Below the pieces are notes generated by a model. That model saw only the letters and a list, made by a program, of their open reading frames with translations. It was not told the origin of the DNA and did not search any database. Positions 8,801-15,310 of a stretch of 64,000 bases of DNA are shown in pieces. Position 1 is the stretch's first letter. Each line of letters opens with the position of its first letter. Origin of the DNA: QHXM01 sp032160705 (lineage in GTDB: Bacteria > Acidobacteriota > Blastocatellia > Pyrinomonadales > Pyrinomonadaceae); contig JAVHVE010000060.1 of assembly GCA_032160705.1 (NCBI GenBank), forward strand, positions 150,222-214,221, read 5' to 3'. The translations under genes were made by a program, and so were the position numbers.

Positions 8801-10205
8801 CAGCGTCGCACTTAACTACTTCGCCAGCTACTCCTCTCGCGAAACGCTGAGCCTCGCCTTCAGCCCCGAGACGTTCAAATGGGCGACCGGCGGCTGCCGG
8901 AAGTTGGGAGCGGACGGCTACTGTGTAGAGGCTGACCTCAGTATCTATGATACAGCCGCTCGCCTGCCTATCACCCGCCTCGTCTCCGAAAATCCTACTA
9001 ACAAGGTAGAAAGCGTCGCCTTCAGCCCCGATGGTCGTGTGTTAGCCTCCGGCGGCTGTGACGGGTTTGGTGATTGTACTGGCAGTGAAGTCTATTTATG
9101 GGATACCACTACTCGCCTGCCCCTCGGTCAGCTTAAAGGCGCGCCCGGTGCAGTAACCAGTCTGGCTTATAGCCCTGACGGAGCAACACTGGCGGCAGGC
9201 AGTTGCGCGAAGCCTGAAAAGGGTAAGTGCAGGCAGGGCGAGATACGCCTCTGGAATCCAGCTACACGACAACTCGTCTCTCAACCGCTGACAGGCCACA
9301 GCGATTCCGTCAAAATGTTAGTCTTCAGTTCCGACGGTAAAATCCTGGTTTCCAGCGATGGCCAAAATATTATCCTGTGGAATGCTGAGACCCGCCAGAT
9401 GATCGGCGAAATCGCCCCCGGCCATCAATATAAAAATGGAATGGCTTCATTCCCTGTCAACAGCATAGCTCTCAGCCCGGACAGCAACACGCTGGCGTCG
9501 AGCGGCTGCGGTAAAAGAGGACGGAGACTCACCACCGTAGCTGATACCTACGACTCCTGCATTGAAGGCGAAATTCGTTTTTGGAATGTCTCTACTCGCC
9601 AGATGATTGGGCAACCTCTCAGCGGCCACAAAGACGAAATCATGAGCGTGGCTTTCAGTCATGACGGTAAGACGTTGGCTTCCGCCTCCGGCCAGGCGGA
9701 CGGAACAATTAGACTTTGGGACGTAGCCACTCGACAGCCTTTAGGCGGAGCTTTCACAGGCTACATCGCTGTCATGAACAAGATGGTCTTCAGTCCTGAT
9801 GGCGAAACCCTGGTTTCAGCCTCGTTGGGTGAGAATCTTCCTCATCAGAACATTTTCCTGTGGGACGTAACCACTCGCCAACTCATCGGTCAACCGCTCC
9901 TCCGTCAAGAGGATTCGGTTAAGGATATAGCGTTGAGCCCGGATGGCCGTTGGCTGGCGTCCGGCGGCTTCGACAAAACGCTGATCCTTTGGGATATGAC
10001 ACTGGAATCGTGGATCGAGGACGCCTGCCGCGTCGCCAACCGCAATCTCACGCCGGAAGAATGGGAACAATACTTCCCCGGCCAGCCATACCGCAAAACC
10101 TGCCCGAACCTATCGGAGATGATAAAGCAGGAGACAGAAGTCAGGAGTCAGAATGAAGAGGCGGAGAACCGCTGCAACGGGTTTCTTCTGTCTCCTGTCT
10201 TCTGA
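5820..10205 (+). CDS. TIR - nSTAND NTPase - WD40 repeat signalling protein
   Basis: A 1461-aa NLR-like protein. I prefer ATG 5820 (after AGAGAG) over GTG 5793. Residues ~15-150 form a TIR domain (YNFSVFLSHNSREKP; SWEDMEYKLA with Glu88 as the likely NADase glutamate by position). Residues ~170-560 form an nSTAND1 NTPase: CPYRGLQTFDEEHAEFFFGRD, Walker A GASGSGKSS (208-216), Walker B VVWVVDQFEEIF. A predicted transmembrane helix follows (VIIGLAAGFILAVGLALLALF), then about 14 WD40 repeats of the AFSPDGKLLASG type to near residue 1420. Relatives of this architecture act in NLR-like sensing, some in antiphage defence; the ligand here is unknown. The last ~28 residues (from EMIKQE) are encoded by a repeat hairpin, so the native C-terminus has been replaced or extended. 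Hairpins of the same family in opposite orientation flank the gene. Confidence 0.88.
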   Translation: MSESPPPPAVETPSYNFSVFLSHNSREKPVVERIAEKLKRAELEPWLDKWCLTPAGDWQDELAQGLRASAACAVFVGPHGIGSWEDMEYKLATDRMAKDRAFRVFLVLLPGLPEPFDTSSLPPFLSTRTWVDLRKGIEDARSFQSLINAIKGLPLGPERPIEPRDDVCPYRGLQTFDEEHAEFFFGRDADIQRLLEKLKTTRFIAVVGASGSGKSSLVRAGVLPELKNGVLPESDTWTIRVFTPGAHPLAALAANLLRLYPQQSMNRTLDELSMDERTLHLAVSLALGERPAQERVVWVVDQFEEIFTLCSDERERAQFLANLLYASFIPGGRNAVILTLRADFYQKCAAYPELSARVAAQQFLVSPMDEDNLKQAIEEPAWHTGLEFEQGLVETILEDVESQPGALPLLEHALLELWERRRGTMLTLEAYRESGGVEGAIAKRADTIYDSFTPEQQLIVRRIMLRLTQPGEGTEDTRRRATFAELVTRANESGAIEDVTQTMANARLLTTGTDERPGEQVIDVSHEALIRGWPRLRRWIEEDRAGLRILRRLTEAAREWQPTKDESLLYRGARLAQAVEWREQNEAALNEREREFLNASVAAQRAVERRRKRVIIGLAAGFILAVGLALLALFQWWRANDQAKLALARQLAAESYAQMENQPDLGLLLGVEANRVPKKSFVARRTLLLDMYYREYLAMFLHGHTSEVHKVAFSPDGKLLASASGENGKDNSVRLWDAESGQPVGETLSGHQRDVRCVAFSPDGKLLASGDDNGVVIIWDVAARRMIGQPLAAHQKGVYSLAFSLDGSTLASGSYSELNAGSKIAEDVGEIYLWNVATRERKGDALKGHASLVQSLAFSPDGKTLASGNRQRDDLEVEASIILWDVGTHRLLGSLKGHDNSISSLAFNLDGKVLASGSADEKVRLWDVGAVKPLNGFEKLDANFRAPMKHHDSEILEVRFTRDGKRLITADAENHILVRAVEFSTLGNQLTLTSSVALNYFASYSSRETLSLAFSPETFKWATGGCRKLGADGYCVEADLSIYDTAARLPITRLVSENPTNKVESVAFSPDGRVLASGGCDGFGDCTGSEVYLWDTTTRLPLGQLKGAPGAVTSLAYSPDGATLAAGSCAKPEKGKCRQGEIRLWNPATRQLVSQPLTGHSDSVKMLVFSSDGKILVSSDGQNIILWNAETRQMIGEIAPGHQYKNGMASFPVNSIALSPDSNTLASSGCGKRGRRLTTVADTYDSCIEGEIRFWNVSTRQMIGQPLSGHKDEIMSVAFSHDGKTLASASGQADGTIRLWDVATRQPLGGAFTGYIAVMNKMVFSPDGETLVSASLGENLPHQNIFLWDVTTRQLIGQPLLRQEDSVKDIALSPDGRWLASGGFDKTLILWDMTLESWIEDACRVANRNLTPEEWEQYFPGQPYRKTCPNLSEMIKQETEVRSQNEEAENRCNGFLLSPVF

Positions 10206-10231
10206 CTTCTGACTCCTGCTTTATCATCTCC
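10115..10231. repeat. Heptad hairpin forming the ends of two convergent genes
   Basis: The outermost arms are 19-bp perfect: GGAGATGATAAAGCAGGAG (10115-10133) and CTCCTGCTTTATCATCTCC (10213-10231). Inside are AGTCAGG-type heptads and the core GGCGGAGAACCGCT. Read on either strand, the outer arm encodes E-M-I-K-Q-E. The stop codon of the + gene (10203-10205) and that of the - gene (10141-10143) both lie within the hairpin. Confidence 0.9.
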
Positions 10232-10941
10232 TGAAATCGCGTGGCGTCTTCGCGCATCCGCACGTTGTTGAAAAGCACGTAGGAAGTCTCGTCCTTCGGC
10301 AGCATCGCGTATAGCTCTTCCAGCTCATCGTCTTCGTAAACGTAGCGGAAGCCTGTGCGCCCGTGCAGGCGGAAGTAGCATCGCTCCGGGGTCACCGTGC
10401 GCTGAGCAAACGGGTCAACGACGTGTGTTAAATCAAGCTCGCGGCAAAGCTCGCGCACCGTGTTATCAGGCCAGCCTCCGCGCGGCTCCCAGAGAAACTC
10501 TGATTCGGGCGGGCGTTTGATTGCTTCAAAGAATTCGCTCATGCGCCTGACGTTTTCTTTTGTCGGTTTGAAGCTCGCCGGGCACTGAAACAGGATGCGG
10601 CGAGCGGAGAGAGCTTCTGCACAGGCGCGTGTTACTTCCCACGCTTCCCTGACAATCGGTGTCGAGCGAAACGAGCCGCATTGCTCGCGCTCTTCATCGG
10701 ACAACTCTCGCTTGAGTCTCCTGTAGGTGGGGCTGCGCGCCTCATGCGTGATGAGCATCCAGGCCTTCATTGTAAACTCGAAATCATCGGGCGCACTCGC
10801 GCGCCAGCGTTCAAGAGTTGAAACCTGCGGCGGTTGATAGAAAGTTTGCTGCACCTCGACTACCGCGAAGTGCGTGACATACTCAGCCATCGCCATCCGA
10901 AATCCGCAGCAGCCTACTTTTACCCGCTTGTCCTGACTCAT
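10141..10941 (-). CDS. DUF72 (YecE-like) family protein
   Basis: A 266-aa protein of the DUF72 TIM-barrel-like family, whose biochemical role is not established. Family features seen: start VKVGCCGFRMAMAEY, FEFTMKAWMLITHE, the RILFQCPASFKPT strand, EFLWEPRGGWPD and YFRLHGRTGF near the end. The start at 10941 lies 4 bp after the bshB1 stop, so the two are co-transcribed. The last ~28 residues, from QEMIKQE, come from the repeat hairpin and are not part of the family fold. The gene overlaps the WD40 gene tail to tail by 65 bp. Confidence 0.85.
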   Translation of the reverse strand: MSQDKRVKVGCCGFRMAMAEYVTHFAVVEVQQTFYQPPQVSTLERWRASAPDDFEFTMKAWMLITHEARSPTYRRLKRELSDEEREQCGSFRSTPIVREAWEVTRACAEALSARRILFQCPASFKPTKENVRRMSEFFEAIKRPPESEFLWEPRGGWPDNTVRELCRELDLTHVVDPFAQRTVTPERCYFRLHGRTGFRYVYEDDELEELYAMLPKDETSYVLFNNVRMREDATRFQEMIKQESEVRRQETEETRCSGSPPLHSDS

Positions 10942-10945
10942 CGAA

Positions 10946-11692
10946 TTAAGAATAGATATTCATCGGTCGCGTGAGAAGAGAGACGGGGTCTTCGACGTTG
11001 AGGGCTTCGCGGACGTAGAAGGCCTCGCCCGCCGCGACTCCGATAAGCGAGCCATAGTAACGCATCCGCCATTCGATCTGCTGGAGGAAATTCTTGTCGC
11101 TGATGCGCGTCTCAGGTTCTTGTGCGTCGGCGCGGTAGAATTGCGAAGCGTGTGCGCGGATGGCGCGCATTTTTTCTTCCAAGAAATCGGAAACGTCCAC
11201 GATGAAAGACGGGACGACGAGACGCGAAAAGACAACGTGCGCCAGAGACGGCATCCGCACGGCGTCGAGCCCGGACTCTTCATCGTAGCGGCGCATACTG
11301 GCCAGACGCGCCGCGTCGCGCACGATGCGAGAGGTGGCGGCGTGATCCGGGTGCGGGTCGTCCCAGTGCGAGGTGAGAATGATTTTGGGTTTGTGCGTGC
11401 GAATAACGCGCACCATCGCGCGCCGCGAGTCTTCCGTCAGCCAGACGTGGCCGTCCGGTTGCTCAAGATTGAGCCGCACATCCAGTTTCAGGATGCGCGC
11501 CGCTGCTCGCGCCTCTTCCGCGCGACCTTCGATAGTTCCGCGCGTCCCCATCTCGCCCCGCGTCATGTCGAGCACGCCTGTGCGATAGCCCATTGATTTT
11601 AACTTGAGCAGCGTCCCGGCAGCCGACAATTCAGCATCATCAGGATGCGAGAAGACGCCCAGCGCATCAAGCTCTATATCAGTTCCGTCCAT
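10946..11692 (-). CDS. bshB1: Bacillithiol biosynthesis deacetylase BshB1
   Basis: A 248-aa LmbE/PIG-L-fold zinc deacetylase that removes the acetyl group from GlcNAc-malate in bacillithiol synthesis. Metal-site motifs are present: SHPDDAEL (His-Pro-Asp-Asp at residues 16-19) and DDPHPDHAATSR. TRGEMGTRG and the C-terminal GEAFYVREAL are typical of the BshB1 branch rather than the mycothiol enzymes. bshA starts on the same strand 10.6 kb downstream in the direction of transcription, separated by plus-strand genes. bshC is not in the window. It begins a two-gene operon with the DUF72 gene. Confidence 0.88.
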   Translation of the reverse strand: MDGTDIELDALGVFSHPDDAELSAAGTLLKLKSMGYRTGVLDMTRGEMGTRGTIEGRAEEARAAARILKLDVRLNLEQPDGHVWLTEDSRRAMVRVIRTHKPKIILTSHWDDPHPDHAATSRIVRDAARLASMRRYDEESGLDAVRMPSLAHVVFSRLVVPSFIVDVSDFLEEKMRAIRAHASQFYRADAQEPETRISDKNFLQQIEWRMRYYGSLIGVAAGEAFYVREALNVEDPVSLLTRPMNIYS

Positions 11693-11870
11693 TGATCCTC
11701 AATCGAAGTTTAAGAAACTTTGCGTCACTGAGATTTAGCCTAACAGACGCGCTCCGGTCAAGCGGGCAGTTGACGCTTGCACCAATAATTCTGTAGCCTT
11801 CCGCCATTAATTGAAAGACAGAGCGCAAAGATATAATAACGTTAGTGCGATGTAGAGAAGGAGAGTATCT
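11693..11870. other. Non-coding stretch upstream of bshB1
   Basis: No gene is seen. It should hold the bshB1 promoter on the minus strand (a TTGACC hexamer is present, with no convincing -10). TATAAT at 11832-11837 on the plus strand has TTGAAA only 15 bp upstream, a weak candidate reading into the nested palindrome that follows. Confidence 0.3.
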
Positions 11871-12027
11871 AGCTCCGTAGGAGCGTCATGTTTATAGCAC
11901 TCAGGCTCTCAAGCGTTATGTAGCTCCGTCAGGAGCGGAATGTTCCGACCATTACATTCCGCTCCTGACGGAGCTAGAGATTTGATTGATGTACTTCCAG
12001 CTATAAACATGACGCTCCTACGGAGCT
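11871..12027. repeat. Nested perfect palindrome, GCTCCGTAGGAGC family
   Basis: The outer arms are 27-bp perfect (11871-11897 with 12001-12027). The inner arms are 23-bp perfect (11921-11943 with 11954-11976) around a 10-nt loop. Each arm starts with a pseudo-palindrome (AGCTCCGTAGGAGC outer, GCTCCGTCAGGAGC inner). The two arms are related but not identical copies, as if one element had inserted into another. Confidence 0.92.
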
Positions 12028-12090
12028 TCAATGACCGTTCTGCTTGACCCCAGCGTTTCTTAGCTCAAACTGACGTTATAATAGCTTTTA

Positions 12091-12134
12091 TTCTGACTTC
12101 TGACTTCTGGATTCTGACTCCTGACTCCTGCTTT
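12091..12134. repeat. Solitary right arm of a CAGGAGTCAGAA-family heptad hairpin
   Basis: Consecutive units TTCTGACTTCTGACTTCTGG, ATTCTGACTCCTGACTCC, then TGCTTT run directly into the ATG of the next gene. No left arm is seen upstream, so this copy is half an element. Confidence 0.8.
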
Positions 12135-12905
12135 ATGCTGACCCTCGTCGTCCTCGGCTCAGGAACATCCGTCCCGCACCCGCAGCGCGCGTCCACGGCG
12201 CACTGGCTCGAAACCGTCAGCGGGTCGCTCCTGCTTGACCCGAGCGCAGCAGCCGTTCATCGCATGGCGCAGGAGAATCTGGACTGGGTTAATCTGGACG
12301 CTATCTGGGTCAGCCATTTTCATTTAGACCACGTCGGCGGCCTCGCCCCCTTTCTGTTTGCCACCAAGCACGCCCCACAGACTCAAGAGCGGCGCAAGCC
12401 TCTCCTGATTTACGGCGGGCGAGGATTGAAGAAGCTTATTCGCGCGTTCGATGACGCCAACAACTACAAGCTTTTGAAGCAACCCTTCGCGGTTGAAATC
12501 CGCGAGGTCGCCCCGCGCTCCCGTTTTGAGATACTGCCTGGCCTTCTCGCCCAGACTTTTTCGACACCCCACACACGCGAAAGCCTCGCGCTGCGATTGG
12601 AGGACGAGAGCGGCGCATCGCTCGTCTATACTTCGGACACGGGCTATACGGAGGCGCTCGGTAAATTCGCCGAAGGCGTTGAGCTGTTCATGATGGAATG
12701 CTCTTTCCGGCGCAACAAGCCCACTGAGACGCATCTTGAGTTAAAGGATGCGATGCGATTGGCGCACAGGGCTGCGCCGCGAAAAGTTTTGCTCGGGCAT
12801 CTCTACCCGGAATGGGACGGCGTTGACATCGGGACGGAAGCGAAAAAGCTCTGGCCGGGCGAGACCATCGGCGCAGCAGACGGTCTACGCCTCAGCGTGG
12901 GATAG
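12135..12905 (+). CDS. MBL-fold metallohydrolase (RNase Z-like)
   Basis: A 256-aa metallo-beta-lactamase-fold protein. It opens with LVVLGSGTSVPHPQRASTAH and carries the metal motif HFHLDHVGG, then FSTPHTRESLALRLE, YTSDTGYTE and the late histidine in LLGHLYPEW, as in RNase Z-like and aryl-sulfatase-like members. The exosite arm of true tRNase Z is not obvious, so the substrate is not assigned. The ATG abuts the 3' arm of a heptad repeat with no Shine-Dalgarno sequence. Another hairpin of the same family begins just after the stop. Confidence 0.82.
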   Translation: MLTLVVLGSGTSVPHPQRASTAHWLETVSGSLLLDPSAAAVHRMAQENLDWVNLDAIWVSHFHLDHVGGLAPFLFATKHAPQTQERRKPLLIYGGRGLKKLIRAFDDANNYKLLKQPFAVEIREVAPRSRFEILPGLLAQTFSTPHTRESLALRLEDESGASLVYTSDTGYTEALGKFAEGVELFMMECSFRRNKPTETHLELKDAMRLAHRAAPRKVLLGHLYPEWDGVDIGTEAKKLWPGETIGAADGLRLSVG

Positions 12906-13013
12906 AAAAACAGAATCCAGAAGTCGGGAGTCAGAAGGGATAGGGCGGAGAACCACTGTTACAGATTTTCATTTATTCTGTCTCCTGTCTCCTGTCTTCT
13001 GACTTTTACTTTT
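12906..13013. repeat. Heptad hairpin, CAGGAGTCAGAA family
   Basis: Left arm ACAGAATCCAGAAGTCGGG, core GATAGGGCGGAGAACCACT (direct orientation, one change from the usual core), right arm TCTGTCTCCTGTCTCCTG. It begins immediately after the MBL gene stop. Confidence 0.85.
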
Positions 13014-13172
13014 CATGGTAATCTATGAGAAAGGCTGTTAAAGTCTGTCCGCGCTCGCGCGTCTTAACTTCCCCTAAGCGTACCCTCTTTTCAATTACAA
13101 ATTTCCAGAGTGGGCAGACATCTTAAAATCATCTCCGTTACGCGATACTTCCATTAAGGGGAAGATGCTTTC

Positions 13173-14102
13173 ATGGGCTATCGAAAAAACCTTCGCACCA
13201 GTGCATCACGGATTTTATTAATCCTCATCCTTATCTCAACGCAGATTCCGACTTTCACGCGCACGATTGATGACCCGGAATCAGGATTGCTGGAAATAGG
13301 CAGCGCGCCGAAAGCTCACGCGCTCAGTGCCACGCCCGAATCAATCAAGATCGTCTCTTACAACATACGCTGGCGTGGCGGCGAAGACCTGCGCCGCCTG
13401 ATTGAATTGTTCAAATCGGATGCTGAGGTTGGACGGGCGACGATTATCGGTTTGCAGGAAGTTGACCGCAATAAAAAGCGCACGGGGAACGTCAACACGG
13501 CGCGCCTGATGGCCGAAGAGCTTGGCATGTACTACGCCTGGGCTGCGCCGCCTCCGCCGCCGACAAAAGACAAAGATAAAAGCCAGCCGGAAGAAGAAAC
13601 AGGCGTGGCGATTTTGAGCGCCTATCCTTTGACGGATGTGAAGCGTTTCGTGCTGCCAAACGAAGGGCCGGGAGGCCGTCGCCGCGCCGCCATCGGCGCA
13701 ACTGTCAAAATCGGCACGAGAGACGTGCGCGTCTATTCAATCCACGCTGAACTTCGCACCTCATGCGAGCGGCGACTGCAACAGGTCGGAGCAGTGCTGG
13801 AAGACCTCAGGGATTATCACACGCAGGTTGAGCGGGCAATCGTGCTCGGAGATTTCAATACCATGACGGGCAAAGACGTGGACGCGACGACCCAGCTCTT
13901 CACCAACGCAAATTTCTCCACCCCTTTCTCAAACGACCTCAGCACCTGGAAGACTTTCATCATCGAACTCAAGCTCGATTGGCTCTGGCTACGCAATCTT
14001 TCCCCAACCAAACACGGGATTGATAAAAAGATTGGACTCTCGGATCACTGGCCGCTGTGGGTTGAAGTGAAGCTGAATGATGAGCGCGGAAAGAAGAATT
14101 GA
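13173..14102 (+). CDS. Secreted endonuclease/exonuclease/phosphatase (EEP) family protein
   Basis: A 309-aa EEP-fold hydrolase. An N-terminal hydrophobic stretch (ILLILILISTQIPTFT) indicates export or anchoring. Catalytic signatures occur in order: VSYNIRWRGG, GLQEVDRNKKR, ILSAYPL, VYSIHAELRT, VLGDFNTM and LSDHWPLWVEV. These are the Asn, Glu, Asp-x-Asn and Asp-His residues of the DNase I/sphingomyelinase superfamily. A Pro- and Lys-rich insert (PPPPPTKDKDK) replaces a surface loop. The substrate (nucleic acid, phospholipid or sugar phosphate) cannot be decided. ATG 13173 follows GGGGAAGATGCTTTC. Confidence 0.8.
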   Translation: MGYRKNLRTSASRILLILILISTQIPTFTRTIDDPESGLLEIGSAPKAHALSATPESIKIVSYNIRWRGGEDLRRLIELFKSDAEVGRATIIGLQEVDRNKKRTGNVNTARLMAEELGMYYAWAAPPPPPTKDKDKSQPEEETGVAILSAYPLTDVKRFVLPNEGPGGRRRAAIGATVKIGTRDVRVYSIHAELRTSCERRLQQVGAVLEDLRDYHTQVERAIVLGDFNTMTGKDVDATTQLFTNANFSTPFSNDLSTWKTFIIELKLDWLWLRNLSPTKHGIDKKIGLSDHWPLWVEVKLNDERGKKN

Positions 14103-14624
14103 AAAGAGCTATTGTCCGTTTATCCTTTCGGCTTCCCCCGCCTCGATAGCGGACTCAATGCTCGCGTCATACCTCGACAACTTCTCATTGCGCGTCCATG
14201 ATGCACACTTTTAGAGACTGCACTGTCATCAATAGTAGACACCAACGCAATTCCAGAGAAGCGTTCCGTTCAAAATCATCTCCATTTCCTATTCTCTGCC
14301 GTCAGGTATAGCAATTGCCTCTCAGCAACAGCAATGATGTTCTTCAAGGCTGGTTAAGAACTCACCTTACCAGGAATGAATCAGCCAAAAGCGAAAGTTC
14401 AAAAGGTTACGCCCGTGTTGACCAGCTATCGTTCAAGGGCTATGCGTAGCTCATCAGATGGCCGCTGTCAGTGAGACTCCAGACGCTTGAGCGTCGGCGC
14501 TCGCGCTGAAGTGGTTCAAACAAGACTGACCACCTCATCTCGCAGGTCAGTTTGATTCAAAAGAGAGTTCCGGGCTCGCAGTTCGGGACGCCTCTTCACC
14601 TCATCAATAAGAAGGAGAATGATA
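14103..14624. other. Non-coding stretch before the small beta-rich gene
   Basis: No credible ORF and no heptad hairpin. A weak stem ACTGACC (about 14525) with GGTCAGT (about 14545) lies ~75 bp upstream of the next gene and could act in its leader. Nothing else is recognised. Confidence 0.4.
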
Positions 14625-15080
14625 ATGGCAGACGATAAAAAGAAGTCTGATGCTTCAGGGCAGAAGGGTGGGATGCAAGCTCCAACTAATACGCCTTCAG
14701 GCATGAGTTCAGCCAAGGTGATGGAAGCTATAGCCGCCGCAGGCCCGGAGACCTTTGGCGCAGAGAATTGCTGTGTGCGTGAATTCTGGGCGGTGGTCGA
14801 GCGCGACGGCACTCTGATTCGTGGCCGTAATGTGTGGCGCGTTGCGAGACTGGCTGCAGGTATTTATGAAGTGGTCTTCACCGGCGATGTCAGCAACGGC
14901 GTCTATAACGCCACCATCGGCAGACCCGGCATCGCTACAGAGCCGCACGGCTTCGTCACCGTCGCGCTGCGCTGTTGCCTGGGTTCGCCGGAGACGAACA
15001 AGGGCGTCTGGGTTGATTTCCGCGACGCCAACGGCAATTTCAGCGACCGCGCATTTCACCTGTCAGTTCTCACCCAGTGA
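14625..15080 (+). CDS. Small beta-rich domain protein, unknown function
   Basis: A 151-aa protein. ATG 14625 is chosen because AAGGAG (14612-14617) lies 7 bp before it; the ATG at 14619 is only 1 bp from that site. There is no signal peptide. The first ~45 residues are polar and flexible. The rest resembles a beta-sandwich-like repeat I recall from many actinobacterial and acidobacterial hypothetical proteins: FWAVVERDGTLIRG, AGIYEVVFTGDVSNGVYNAT, GFVTVALRC, VWVDFRDANGNFSDRAFHLSV. Two Cys-Cys pairs (ENCCV, RCCLG) are unusual. Function unknown; it could be a tail-fibre-like or adhesive module. Confidence 0.65.
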   Translation: MADDKKKSDASGQKGGMQAPTNTPSGMSSAKVMEAIAAAGPETFGAENCCVREFWAVVERDGTLIRGRNVWRVARLAAGIYEVVFTGDVSNGVYNATIGRPGIATEPHGFVTVALRCCLGSPETNKGVWVDFRDANGNFSDRAFHLSVLTQ

Positions 15081-15230
15081 GGACTCAGTCGCCGCCGTTG
15101 ACCTCTGGCGCGAGCGACAAACAATAAAGGCGATGAGTTTCGCCCCAAAAAACTCACCGCCTTCCCGCCACAAGGTGCTGCTGTAAAGGGGAGACCGTTT
15201 CAGCGCATACATGTGGCGCATCTCCAGAGC

Positions 15231-15310
15231 CGGAAGTCAGAAGGAAAGGGCTGGAAACCGCTTTTGATTTTTCTTCTGACTCCTGACTTCTATCTTCTAA
15301 CTTCTGTTTT
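15231..15310. repeat. Heptad hairpin, CAGGAGTCAGAA family
   Basis: Short left arm CGGAAGTCAGAAGG, degenerate core GGGCTGGAAACCGCT, right arm TTCTGACTCCTGACTTC to TTCTGTTTT. It ends at the stop codon of the tolC-like gene on the minus strand, so it lies immediately downstream of that gene. Confidence 0.8.
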
